Shown: positions 1-6,921, counted from the first letter of the stretch. The stretch: DNA of 12,632 nt from Candidatus Cloacimonadota bacterium (GCA_023230025.1 JALNYD010000053.1:1-12632); one strand, 5' to 3'. The notes: generated by a model from the sequence alone, not told the origin. A program made the numbers and translations.

Positions 1-621
1 GGGATTGGCTTCAGATTCCCTGACGTAATACTGGGTGATATCGCTTTCAAAGAGGAAGCGTCGGCTTTGCAGCATTTCTTTGAGTAAATCATGCTTATCC
101 TCCTTGAGGATGCGTTCGCTGATCGTGAAATAGCTATCCAGCTTGAGGAATTGCCGAAAGGCCTGAACACTTCCAGCATAACCATGGATGAGGTATTTCA
201 GGGGATAGACTTTGAGAATCTCATAGGCTTCTTGCTGATGCCCCACAATGTGCAGCACCACGGGCAGACGATAATCCATGGCCAGATCGAGTTGTTTGAC
301 AAAATTGGCCTTCATCAGGGCATATTCCGGATTGGCTTTATCCAGCCCAATCTCTCCAATCGCCCAGATTATTCCATCCCGGCATAGACCTTCGATATCC
401 TCAAATTGCAGATCACAATGCTCAAAATTGGGATGGATCCCAGCGCTGTAGAGTATGTTATAAGCTTTACTGTGCTCAGCATACCAGTCTAATTCCGTTC
501 TGCTGAGCGCAGAGGACAGAAAACAGGTGAGCTTATGAGCAGCGGCCTCTTCAAACAAGGGTTCAAGGGGCATGATCTGGCTTAAATTGGCCAAATGACA
601 ATGAGCATCACAATAGTTCAT
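1..621 (-). CDS. TatD family metal-dependent hydrolase (3' end cut by window)
   Basis: Only the first 207 residues are inside the window; TatD proteins are usually about 255-265 residues, so roughly 50 C-terminal residues are missing. Family motifs are visible in order: the N-terminal metal pair DAHCHL (H7, H9), GIHP (61-64), GEIGLD (89-94, with metal ligand E90), H124 in VVLH, IHGYAGS (145-151), and ESD (192-194), which corresponds to the family ETD with its metal-binding Asp. The family comprises TIM-barrel metal-dependent nucleases or hydrolases; the substrate cannot be read from sequence. The start is supported by GGAG (630-633) eight bases upstream and by a four-base ATGA overlap with the preceding gene's stop, so it is probably translationally coupled as the last visible gene of the glycan operon. 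The family call is firm; the role within the operon is unknown. Confidence 0.9.
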   Translation of the reverse strand, partial: MNYCDAHCHLANLSQIMPLEPLFEEAAAHKLTCFLSSALSRTELDWYAEHSKAYNILYSAGIHPNFEHCDLQFEDIEGLCRDGIIWAIGEIGLDKANPEYALMKANFVKQLDLAMDYRLPVVLHIVGHQQEAYEILKVYPLKYLIHGYAGSVQAFRQFLKLDSYFTISERILKEDKHDLLKEMLQSRRFLFESDITQYYVRESEANP

Positions 622-1634
622 AATCCTAACTCCGGCAAGAGCATTGTAATGTGTCCTGCGCAACGTTCACCCGCTTTGCCATCCAGACGGTCAAAGAATA
701 TGGCATTGGCTTTTTGGCGTTCCAGGGCAAGTGCAGCGGGCTCTGCCAGGGCACGGTCAAGGGCGGGAACAAGTTCCTCAAAGCTATCGATCTGGATGCT
801 GGTCGCGGCGATGATATCATATACTTCCGGCACCGAACGGCGTGCAGCGGGGAGTTTCCAACTGATCATGGGTTTATCCAGAGCACAGATTTCAGCAATG
901 ATGGATGATGTATCAACGATGCAAACATCGGCAGCAGGGATGTGGTGCAAAGGGTTGTCTTCGATATAGGTGATCCCTGGCATTGTACGGAGGCGTTTGA
1001 TATATTCCGAATTGGTCCAGGGATGCACACTCACGGCGATATCATATTGCTGCACCAGCTCCCCAAGGCGATCAATCCAGCGCTCGATGCCGCTCATGCT
1101 ACTGCTGTCGTAAGTGGCGGTGAAAAGTAGTTTTGGTTTTGCTGGGTTAGTCCTGGTAACCTGCTTTGGGGGCAGGAACGGATCCAGCTTGGGATATCCG
1201 CCCACCTTTCCGCAAGTTACCCCGATTTCGATGGCATTATCAAGATCTTTCTGCGAACTGAACATATAGAGGCTGAAGGGCAGATAGTTTTTGGCAGAGG
1301 TGCGGCGCTTGAAATGATACGCCCCATGCATCATCCCGATCTTGATGATGCGTCTGCAGGGGAATTTGTGGGCAGACACCCGGCACATGATCACAGCTTT
1401 GGGAAAGACAGGTAGTCTGCGCACCCGAAATCCCTTGCTTTTCAGGAACTTATAGGTGTCCCGCTTATCGGTTGCGATAGGGATGGGTTTCAGATATTCC
1501 TGCACGGGCAGCCAAATCTCCAGATCCACCGGAGTATGGCAATAAAACACGGTCTCCCTGCGTTTTTGCAGCAGGTTCAATAGATGCCATGCAGCGCTGT
1601 AGATGGGTTGCAGTAGATAATATGAAAAGACCAT
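618..1634 (-). CDS. CDP-glycerol glycerophosphotransferase-like (TagB/TagF-type) protein
   Basis: 338 residues. The C-terminal two thirds resemble the CDP-glycerol:polyglycerophosphate glycerophosphotransferase fold (Glyphos_transf, a GT-B-like enzyme). HG (103-104, in MMHGAYHFKR), GYPKLD (146-151), a central Rossmann start at KLLFTATYD (168-176), the catalytic-type HP pair (204-205, in VSVHPWT), and DTSSIIAE (241-248) followed by LDKPMI (252-257) are the recognisable elements. Known members transfer glycerol-phosphate or ribitol-phosphate in teichoic acid synthesis, and related proteins in Gram-negatives build phosphate-linked capsule or LPS decorations. The substrate here is not determinable. 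The ATG overlaps the upstream TAA as TAATG and no clear Shine-Dalgarno precedes it, so re-initiation after the ATP-grasp gene is likely. A generic capsule polysaccharide transferase of related fold is the alternative. Confidence 0.75.
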   Translation of the reverse strand: MVFSYYLLQPIYSAAWHLLNLLQKRRETVFYCHTPVDLEIWLPVQEYLKPIPIATDKRDTYKFLKSKGFRVRRLPVFPKAVIMCRVSAHKFPCRRIIKIGMMHGAYHFKRRTSAKNYLPFSLYMFSSQKDLDNAIEIGVTCGKVGGYPKLDPFLPPKQVTRTNPAKPKLLFTATYDSSSMSGIERWIDRLGELVQQYDIAVSVHPWTNSEYIKRLRTMPGITYIEDNPLHHIPAADVCIVDTSSIIAEICALDKPMISWKLPAARRSVPEVYDIIAATSIQIDSFEELVPALDRALAEPAALALERQKANAIFFDRLDGKAGERCAGHITMLLPELGL

Positions 1635-2671
1635 TACAGTAAATATCTGCTAATGCTGCGAGCCAGGTGTTGCTCAAATCCGGCGTCGTTGCGATGGAAG
1701 TTCCAGGTACCATCACTGAAGGTGAAGTAGCCTTCGCCTCGTACAATGATATTGATTCCGAAATGTTGAGCTTGATATTCAAAGAGATGCAGGTTGCCGG
1801 CATCATCCTCTCCCAAATCCACAGAAAGGAAGGGAGAATTGAAGGTTTCAAAGAGCTTTTTGGCCGCATTCAAGGCTGGTTCGGGATTTGGTATCACAAA
1901 ATCAAAGAGCTTGGTTCCACTGGCCCGGAAATCCCCTTCTTTGGTATGACGCTTGCTGATGAAGTATTTGTCTCCCAATACGATCACCCGATAGTCAAAG
2001 CTGAGGCCGGGGACAAACTCCTGCAGGATAAAAGGTATCTCCTGGGTGATGTAATCTGCATAACACAACGCGTCCTGGTATAAATCATAGTTTGGATATC
2101 CGGGGAATTGCTTGTTTTTACGCAGATGCTTGCGTCTCCACAAATCCAGCTTCTGGATAATACCTGGATGGGTTTCGTGCCTGGCAAGCTGCTTAAAGAC
2201 ATCCTCTTTGCTGTGAACCAATGCTACTCCCGTGCCGTTTGATCCTGTTAAAGTCTTGAACACCATAGGAAAGCGTAGATCATAGCATTCCATCTCTCGC
2301 TTGGAGCTGAAATAGTGGTAGTCCAGGCTATGGATATCCAGTTTTTGCTTCAGAAGCTCCTGCCAGCCTTTGTTTTCATGGCACAGAAAGAGCTCCAGCG
2401 GTGGTAACAACCTGTTTCCACTCGCCTGCAAATACATCAGGCAATCGCGGATGTAATGCCGCAAGTTATCCCGATGGCTGAATGTATAGTAGATGTCCTG
2501 GTTTTGGGGCTTAATCTTTCCATTGATTACTTCATGAAAGCCGTGTTTGTACACAGTAAAACCCAAACTGTGCAATTCTTCAAGGAACATCTTTGTATCG
2601 ATGCTTACCCAGGGCTTGCGGGTCTGGCCGATGAAGTCGTCATAACCGGTTAGAACATATAGTGTTTTCAT
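1634..2671 (-). CDS. ATP-grasp ligase (RimK/tubulin-tyrosine-ligase-like) in a glycan operon
   Basis: 345 residues from the chosen start. ATP-grasp features are the ATP-binding lysine K139 (PMVFKT), the glycine-rich loop GSNGTGV (143-149), the hinge LQEFVPG (216-222), DYR (226-228), GDFRAS (246-251) as in RimK-type enzymes, and acidic metal ligands D285 (SVDLG) and E298 (FEYQ). The usual E-x-N is E-x-Q here (Q300), followed by AQHFG. The family activates a carboxylate as acyl-phosphate and joins it to an amine or similar nucleophile; the substrate is unknown. The frame is open to an ATG at 2704, but the internal ATG at 2669-2671 is preferred: AAGGA (2679-2683) lies seven bases upstream, and this ATG makes an exact ATGA overlap with the GT9 stop. 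Within the operon it may attach an amino acid-like group to the glycan, which is inference. Confidence 0.8.
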   Translation of the reverse strand: MKTLYVLTGYDDFIGQTRKPWVSIDTKMFLEELHSLGFTVYKHGFHEVINGKIKPQNQDIYYTFSHRDNLRHYIRDCLMYLQASGNRLLPPLELFLCHENKGWQELLKQKLDIHSLDYHYFSSKREMECYDLRFPMVFKTLTGSNGTGVALVHSKEDVFKQLARHETHPGIIQKLDLWRRKHLRKNKQFPGYPNYDLYQDALCYADYITQEIPFILQEFVPGLSFDYRVIVLGDKYFISKRHTKEGDFRASGTKLFDFVIPNPEPALNAAKKLFETFNSPFLSVDLGEDDAGNLHLFEYQAQHFGINIIVRGEGYFTFSDGTWNFHRNDAGFEQHLARSISRYLL

Positions 2672-3693
2672 TTGGATATCCTTGTTAACATGTTGTCCAG
2701 CCATATTTTGCAGGCAGATTCCACCTTTTCATAGGGAAGTGTATCAATGCGGTCTCCCACAAGTTTGGGATCCCGGTTATCTGGCTCAACTGCGACGTGG
2801 ATGTCGCTGTTGGGGGGAGTCCAATGCCGGTGCCAGAAATGTCCGAAAGGAGTGAATGTGGGTAATCCTGCTCCGATTGCCAGATGCCGGGGGCCGCTGT
2901 CGTTACCTACCCAGAGGTCGGCTTTCTCATACAATGCGGCCAGAGTGTGGAGGCTGTCGATATGGTAATCTATCTCCGGAGATGGCTTGTGCATCAGGCG
3001 TTTCACTTCTTCCACGATGGACTTTTCCCCAGGACCCCAGGTGAAGAGGATCTTCACGGGGTAGTTGGTCAGGATAAAATCGCATAAGCGGGCAAAATGC
3101 GGTGGCTTCCAGAGCCGTTTGGTAACTTTGGATACCGGAGAGACGATCATCACGATCTCGCTTCCCAGGAGGCCTTGTTTGGCAAAGATGGCATCCGCGG
3201 CTTGCTGATGTGCCTTGGTGTAGTAAACCTTGGGGATCGTTAGCTCAGCGGGTTTCGGCAGGATGTGACTGGCAAGGCGCAGCTTTTCGATCGGCACATA
3301 GGTATCAAGATCATATTCCGGTAAAAGGATATCGTAGCCGATATTGCGGCGGGGGGAACGAAAGGATATCTTGGTTTCAGCGCGGATCACTCGGGAAAAA
3401 AGGTGGCTGCGAGGATTCTTATGAAAATCGATCAAGACGTCATACTGCGGCTTTCTAAGCTCATATAGGAAGCGCAGGTATGGCAAAAGGGGAGTCTTCT
3501 TGCGCCAGATGATGAAGCGATTGATCCCGGGATGGTAGCGCAGGATTTCATAAGCCACATTACTGGTGATAAAAGTGATTTCCGCCTGCGGAAACGCCTT
3601 GCGGATGGCGGCTATTGAGGGTTCGCACATCAGGGTATCCCCGATGGCTTTGAGCTGCATCAGTGCAATCTGCTTAGTCTCTGCCTGCTTCAT
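2668..3693 (-). CDS. Glycosyltransferase family 9 (heptosyltransferase-like)
   Basis: 341 residues. The N-terminus IALMQLKAIGDTLMCEPSI (9-27) is the typical GT9 opening, with the GD turn at 18-19 in the acceptor-side Rossmann fold. The C-terminal half has the donor-side SPVSKVTKRLWKPPHFA (185-201) and VGNDSGPRHLA (262-272), matching the conserved D-(T/S)-G-x-x-H loop of WaaC/WaaF-type enzymes. GT9 proteins transfer heptose or related sugars from nucleotide donors to LPS inner core at the inner membrane; the exact sugar cannot be assigned. The start overlaps the end of the GT2 gene by 20 bases and has only a weak ribosome binding site, which implies coupled translation. The stop overlaps the ATP-grasp start by four bases. 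Confidence 0.88.
   Translation of the reverse strand: MKQAETKQIALMQLKAIGDTLMCEPSIAAIRKAFPQAEITFITSNVAYEILRYHPGINRFIIWRKKTPLLPYLRFLYELRKPQYDVLIDFHKNPRSHLFSRVIRAETKISFRSPRRNIGYDILLPEYDLDTYVPIEKLRLASHILPKPAELTIPKVYYTKAHQQAADAIFAKQGLLGSEIVMIVSPVSKVTKRLWKPPHFARLCDFILTNYPVKILFTWGPGEKSIVEEVKRLMHKPSPEIDYHIDSLHTLAALYEKADLWVGNDSGPRHLAIGAGLPTFTPFGHFWHRHWTPPNSDIHVAVEPDNRDPKLVGDRIDTLPYEKVESACKIWLDNMLTRISK
2679..2683 (-). promoter_or_regulatory. Shine-Dalgarno (AAGGA) deciding the ATP-grasp start
   Basis: AAGGA on the minus strand, seven bases before the ATG at 2669-2671. It lies inside the end of the GT9 gene and supports the shorter protein over the ATG at 2704. Confidence 0.75.
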
Positions 3694-4447
3694 GATTCAT
3701 TTCGGCGAGAATGATGTGTTTCATTGCTACATTCACTGCTCCAAGAGCACAAACCACCAAGCCTTCGATGCCATCCCGGAAACCGCCTTTAATAATATAG
3801 AATTGCAGGAATTTGCCGATTGGCCGCAGGGTGAAATGCCACCAACGGGCACGTTTGCCGGCATCGAACATATCTTGAGCCTGCCAGCGGGTATAGCGTG
3901 CCATCTTGCGGAAGTGATCGGTAAAGCTGCCAATGGGATTGTGGATGATATAGTATTTTGCCGGCATCTCTTTTTTGTTGTCCAGCCTTAGCTGAGCGTG
4001 GACGCGGGCAGGACGCCAATAGCGAATGGCGTGCTTGGTCATCACCAGCCGTTTTCCCCGGCTGCTCAGCAGATCCTGATGTTTCAGCAGCTTGCCAAAG
4101 ATCTGGGTGCGGATCAAAAAGAGATAGCCATCATGGGTCTCGTCACCGCTTTTGAGGATTTCGATGATCTTCTCACGCAGGGGATCGGAGCATACTTCAT
4201 CCGAATCCAGGGTAAAAGTCCATTTGGTGCTTACCTGAGGAATGCCCCACAAACGCTGTTCCATATAGTTTTCATATTCATGCTGCAAAAAGCGCACTTT
4301 GGGATAGCTGCGGGCAATTTCGGGGGTAGAATCCGTGCTAAAAGAATCCACCACAATGATTTCATCGCACCACCCAATACTATCCAGACAGGCTTTCAGG
4401 GTACGTTCATTATTCTGAGTCAGCACAAAACCAGTAACATCAAGCAT
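3674..4447 (-). CDS. GT2 family glycosyltransferase, WaaE/KdtX-like
   Basis: 257 residues from the chosen start. A GT-A fold is evident: TGFVLTQNNE (5-14), EIIVVDSFSTDST (29-41) with the nucleotide-binding Asp, and the metal-binding TLDSDE (79-84). The C-terminal block RPIGKFLQFYIIKGGFRDG (208-226) and the hydrophobic tail after it are typical of the WaaE/KdtX branch, which adds a hexose to LPS inner core. The frame also offers an ATG at 4453, but the strong AAGGAGG (4454-4460) touches that codon with no spacer, while it sits six bases before the ATG at 4445-4447; the latter is therefore chosen. The Shine-Dalgarno overlaps the first base of the ABC exporter's stop codon, so the two genes are in one transcript. 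Confidence 0.9.
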   Translation of the reverse strand: MLDVTGFVLTQNNERTLKACLDSIGWCDEIIVVDSFSTDSTPEIARSYPKVRFLQHEYENYMEQRLWGIPQVSTKWTFTLDSDEVCSDPLREKIIEILKSGDETHDGYLFLIRTQIFGKLLKHQDLLSSRGKRLVMTKHAIRYWRPARVHAQLRLDNKKEMPAKYYIIHNPIGSFTDHFRKMARYTRWQAQDMFDAGKRARWWHFTLRPIGKFLQFYIIKGGFRDGIEGLVVCALGAVNVAMKHIILAEMNHEAGRD

Positions 4448-4453
4448 TTGCAT

Positions 4454-4460
4454 CCTCCTT
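4454..4460 (-). promoter_or_regulatory. Strong Shine-Dalgarno (AAGGAGG) deciding the GT2 start
   Basis: A perfect AAGGAGG on the minus strand directly abuts one in-frame ATG (4453) and lies six bases from the next (4447). Normal spacing rules favour 4447. It overlaps the first base of the exporter stop codon, TAA at 4460-4462. Confidence 0.85.
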
Positions 4461-6376
4461 TATAGATTGAACTGCAGATTGTATAAGGTTTGATATCTGG
4501 GGCATGAGGCCAGAAGCTCTTCATGACTTCCGATTCCGGCAATCCTGCCCCCTTCCAGCACTACGATTTTATCTGCTTTCAGAATTGTAGAAAGCCGATG
4601 TGCCACCAGCAGGACAGTGCGGTTCCGGGTTGCTTCGTCAATGGCATCCTGAACCTTGCGTTCACTTTCCGTATCCAGAGCACTGGTAGCTTCATCAAAG
4701 ATCAGGATTGGCGGATTACCCACGATCGCGCGGGCAATGCAGAGCCGCTGTCTCTGGCCACCGGAGAGGTTCAAGCCTTTGATATCAAGCACTTGATCAT
4801 ATTTATCAGGTAGGTTTTGAATAAACTCATCAGCATGCGCAATCTGGGCAGCGGTGATGATCTCAGCTTCACTGAGGGGTTTCCGGCAGCCATAGGCGAT
4901 ATTTTCCCGCACCGTTTTGGTAAAGAGCACGGAATCCTGAGTAACCACGCCAAACAGGCTGCGTAAATCATCCAGTTTGATCTGGCGGATATCGATGCCA
5001 TCCAGCAGAATCCTGCCTTCCTTGACGTCATACATGCGGTTGATCAGGTTTGTAATCGTGGTTTTGCCGCCACCACTGGCGCCCACAAAGGCGATCTTTT
5101 GCCCCTTGGGGATTGTCAGAGATAGATCACGGATCACGTATTTACCGGGTTGATAGTAAAAGGAGACTTTATCAAAGACGATTTCCTGTTCAAAATCTGG
5201 TTTGGCGATAGCGTCAGGAGCATCCTGAATGCTGGACACCTGATTCAGAACCAAGGCTATGCGATCCATGGATACAGTGGCCTTCTTCACTTCAGTATAG
5301 AGCTGCGTAATTGATTTCAGGGGATGTAACATGGAGAAAATGGCGAAGAGGAAGGCGGTGAAATCACCCAGGGAGAAACTTGCTTCCGGGTTCAGGATCA
5401 TCCCACCCCCGATGATCACCACCACAACGCCGGTGATGGTCGTATTGAGTTCGGAGAGTGGAACATTCAGCGCTGCATAGATCTGGGAGCGCTGCCACTG
5501 TCTGAGGTGGCGGCGATTGATCTTTTCAAAAGCGCGAAACTCGTCATCTTCCTTACGAAAGGCTTTCACGATGCGAATACTGTTCAGCACTTCTTCCACC
5601 ACACTGAACATAGCGGAAATCTGCTCCTGGATGCGGCGGGAATACTTCTTGATCTTCTTGCCCAGATAACCCAAAGTAAAAGTTAAAAGCGGCACCACCA
5701 GGATGCTATATACAAAGAGCCGTGTATTCAGAAATATGGCGATGTACATATAGACCAATACTGTGCTGAAATCCCGGATGCTATTGAAGAGAGCAAAGAT
5801 AAACTGATTGGATACGATCTCAACGTCATTGACCATGCGCACGATGGCATCGCCCACCTGATTGTGCCCATAAAACTCCAGGGACTGATTCAGGTAGCGA
5901 CGGAACATATAACTGCGGAGATCACGGATGGTCTTGCCCCTTAGCATCACGAAGAATGAACGATTGGCAAAGTAACTGAGATTCTTGAGCAACATCAGCA
6001 CCACGATCACGGCGCAAAGCAAATATAACAATGCCAGTGAATCACTTACCAGCATCAGCTCTTTGAGGCTTTCCCACAGCGGAGATAGATCTCCCAGAGA
6101 ATTGATCTGCCAGATCGAGCCCTGTTCCTGCATGAAACTGGATAATCGTTGTTGCATCTGAGCAAGGATTTCTGAGCTTTTATGATACTCAATCTCGGGT
6201 TTATTGGGGTTGAAAACATAGTCAAAAAGCGGCACCATCAGCGTGATGCTGACGCCACTGAAAATGGCAAACAGAGCCATTGCCACCAAACCTGCAAGCA
6301 TGTAGGGCCAGTAGCGCAGCATCATCCTGAATAACAGGAGGATTTTGCTGCCGGGTTTGCTATCATTCATATCCAT
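4460..6376 (-). CDS. MsbA-like ABC exporter (fused membrane and ATPase domains)
   Basis: 638 residues from ATG 6376; an equally possible ATG lies two codons on at 6370. The N-terminal part is a six-helix ABC exporter membrane domain (first helices near 25-50 and 112-133), and residues 395-638 form the ATPase: Walker A GASGGGKT (432-439), Q-loop Q480, signature LSGGQRQR (537-544), Walker B ILIFDE (557-562), D-loop SALD, and switch His593 in AHRLS. It probably acts as a homodimer flipping or exporting a lipid-linked glycan or lipid A-core, judged by the glycosyltransferases directly downstream. The segment between helices 1 and 2 (about 55-110) is long and polar compared with E. coli MsbA (582 residues in total). 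The same frame extends upstream to a TTG, but that lies in a terminator-like hairpin. No clear Shine-Dalgarno precedes 6376 or 6370. Confidence 0.9.
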   Translation of the reverse strand: MDMNDSKPGSKILLLFRMMLRYWPYMLAGLVAMALFAIFSGVSITLMVPLFDYVFNPNKPEIEYHKSSEILAQMQQRLSSFMQEQGSIWQINSLGDLSPLWESLKELMLVSDSLALLYLLCAVIVVLMLLKNLSYFANRSFFVMLRGKTIRDLRSYMFRRYLNQSLEFYGHNQVGDAIVRMVNDVEIVSNQFIFALFNSIRDFSTVLVYMYIAIFLNTRLFVYSILVVPLLTFTLGYLGKKIKKYSRRIQEQISAMFSVVEEVLNSIRIVKAFRKEDDEFRAFEKINRRHLRQWQRSQIYAALNVPLSELNTTITGVVVVIIGGGMILNPEASFSLGDFTAFLFAIFSMLHPLKSITQLYTEVKKATVSMDRIALVLNQVSSIQDAPDAIAKPDFEQEIVFDKVSFYYQPGKYVIRDLSLTIPKGQKIAFVGASGGGKTTITNLINRMYDVKEGRILLDGIDIRQIKLDDLRSLFGVVTQDSVLFTKTVRENIAYGCRKPLSEAEIITAAQIAHADEFIQNLPDKYDQVLDIKGLNLSGGQRQRLCIARAIVGNPPILIFDEATSALDTESERKVQDAIDEATRNRTVLLVAHRLSTILKADKIVVLEGGRIAGIGSHEELLASCPRYQTLYNLQFNL

Positions 6377-6387
6377 ATTGCACCAAT

Positions 6388-6410
6388 AAAAAAAGCCAGC
6401 TATTGCTGGC
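6388..6410 (-). terminator. Rho-independent terminator after tRNA-Arg
   Basis: On the minus strand a perfect six-base-pair stem (GCCAGC / GCTGGC) with an AATA loop is followed directly by seven T residues. It begins 13 bases after the tRNA CCA end and finishes 12 bases before the exporter ATG. It should end tRNA transcripts but could also act as an attenuator for the glycan operon. Confidence 0.8.
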
Positions 6411-6422
6411 AAGGAAAAATTG

Positions 6423-6499
6423 TGGCACGCCCTAAGGGAGTCGAACCCCTAACCTTCTGATCCGTAGTCAGATGCTCTATCCAATTGAGCTAAGGGCGC
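6423..6499 (-). tRNA. tRNA-Arg (anticodon ACG)
   Basis: A full cloverleaf of 77 bases including an encoded CCA can be folded by eye. The acceptor stem is GCGCCCT / AGGGCGT (terminal pair G-U), the D stem GCTC / GAGC, the anticodon stem TCTGA / TCAGA with loop CTACGGA, and the T stem AGGGG / CCCTT with loop TTCGACT; the discriminator base is G. The anticodon ACG reads CGU and, with A34 converted to inosine by TadA, also CGC and CGA. A candidate promoter lies just upstream and a terminator just downstream. Confidence 0.97.
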
Positions 6500-6512
6500 A
6501 CACTGTTTTGTC

Positions 6513-6541
6513 ACAATTTTCGGATGCAGCTTTTCTGTCAA
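6513..6541 (-). promoter_or_regulatory. Candidate promoter of tRNA-Arg
   Basis: On the minus strand a perfect -35 hexamer TTGACA (6536-6541) is followed, after exactly 17 bases, by a weaker -10 hexamer AATTGT (6513-6518). This predicts a start near 6506, about seven bases before the mature tRNA. The -35 match and spacing are good and the -10 is poor. Confidence 0.4.
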
Positions 6542-6625
6542 TGAAAATCTCGGATTTGTCGATTCTGCCAGGATCAATTGTCCCTGCTGGACTACGATGT
6601 TTTTCAATGCGTACAGTATGCCTGT

Positions 6626-6709
6626 CCCATTGGTTGTCGTCACGATGCGGTTACCTTGCCGTTACTTTTGTGACCACAAGGTAACGGCATCGTGACGACA
6701 ATGAATAGG
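6626..6709. repeat. Long inverted repeat / hairpin element
   Basis: Bases 6626-6665 pair with 6670-6709 around a TTTT loop: 35 of 40 positions pair, two of them as G-T wobbles. Mismatches fall at 6628, 6632, 6649 and 6659-6660. The core arms 6634-6658 and 6677-6701 have a single mismatch. No T-run follows on either strand, so it is not a standard terminator. It resembles a palindromic intergenic element (REP or MITE-like), but the copy number cannot be judged from one window. Confidence 0.85.
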
Positions 6710-6711
6710 GA

Positions 6712-6748
6712 TGTCACTGGTGTGGATACGCCATCCTGGCGTGTGACA
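6712..6748. repeat. Stem-loop next to the long hairpin
   Basis: ACGCCA (6728-6733) and TGGCGT (6737-6742) form a six-base-pair stem with a TCC loop. The flanking TGTCAC (6712-6717) and GTGACA (6743-6748) can extend it, leaving a ten-base bulge on the left side. It starts two bases after the long hairpin ends, so the two may form one element. Confidence 0.55.
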
Positions 6749-6892
6749 GGGATGGGGAGTAATCAAACGGCTGGAAGCCATTTCTACAATAGCACCACAT
6801 ATCATCCGCAGATCATTTCCGAATATCTGATCTAAGTCCTCTCTAAAGAAGGAGTCACTCCAGTACAACATAGGGGGATCAACTTTTCTATT

Positions 6893-6921
6893 TCTACTGT
6901 GGAATACAAATTGCATATATT
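6893..6921 (+). promoter_or_regulatory. Weak candidate promoter of the propeller gene
   Basis: TATATT (6916-6921) matches a sigma-70-type -10 box at five of six positions. TCTACT lies 17 bases before it and is a poor -35 box (three of six). The implied leader is only about 17 bases. Promoter rules in this lineage are unknown to me. Confidence 0.2.

Noticed and set aside
1667..2083. 138-codon + strand frame opposite the ATP-grasp gene
   Set aside because: It lies wholly antisense to a gene with clear ATP-grasp motifs; a shadow frame.
3998..4465. 155-codon + strand frame opposite the GT2 gene
   Set aside because: It is antisense to a well-supported glycosyltransferase and lacks its own family signature.
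6377..6412. N-terminal extension of the ABC exporter to a TTG codon at 6412
   Set aside because: The extension runs through the terminator-like hairpin and T-run and starts with TTG with no ribosome binding site; ATGs at 6376 and 6370 fit better.
6472..6684. 70-codon + strand frame
   Set aside because: It begins inside the tRNA-Arg gene on the opposite strand and crosses the hairpin; no protein features.
6626..6709. Reading the long hairpin as a Rho-independent terminator
   Set aside because: No T-run follows on either strand, and the flanking genes are divergent, so neither ends here.
6662..6916. 84-codon - strand frame in the intergenic gap
   Set aside because: Its end runs into the long hairpin, it has no recognisable domain and no convincing ribosome binding site. 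It might be a by-product of a repeat element; too weak to call a gene.
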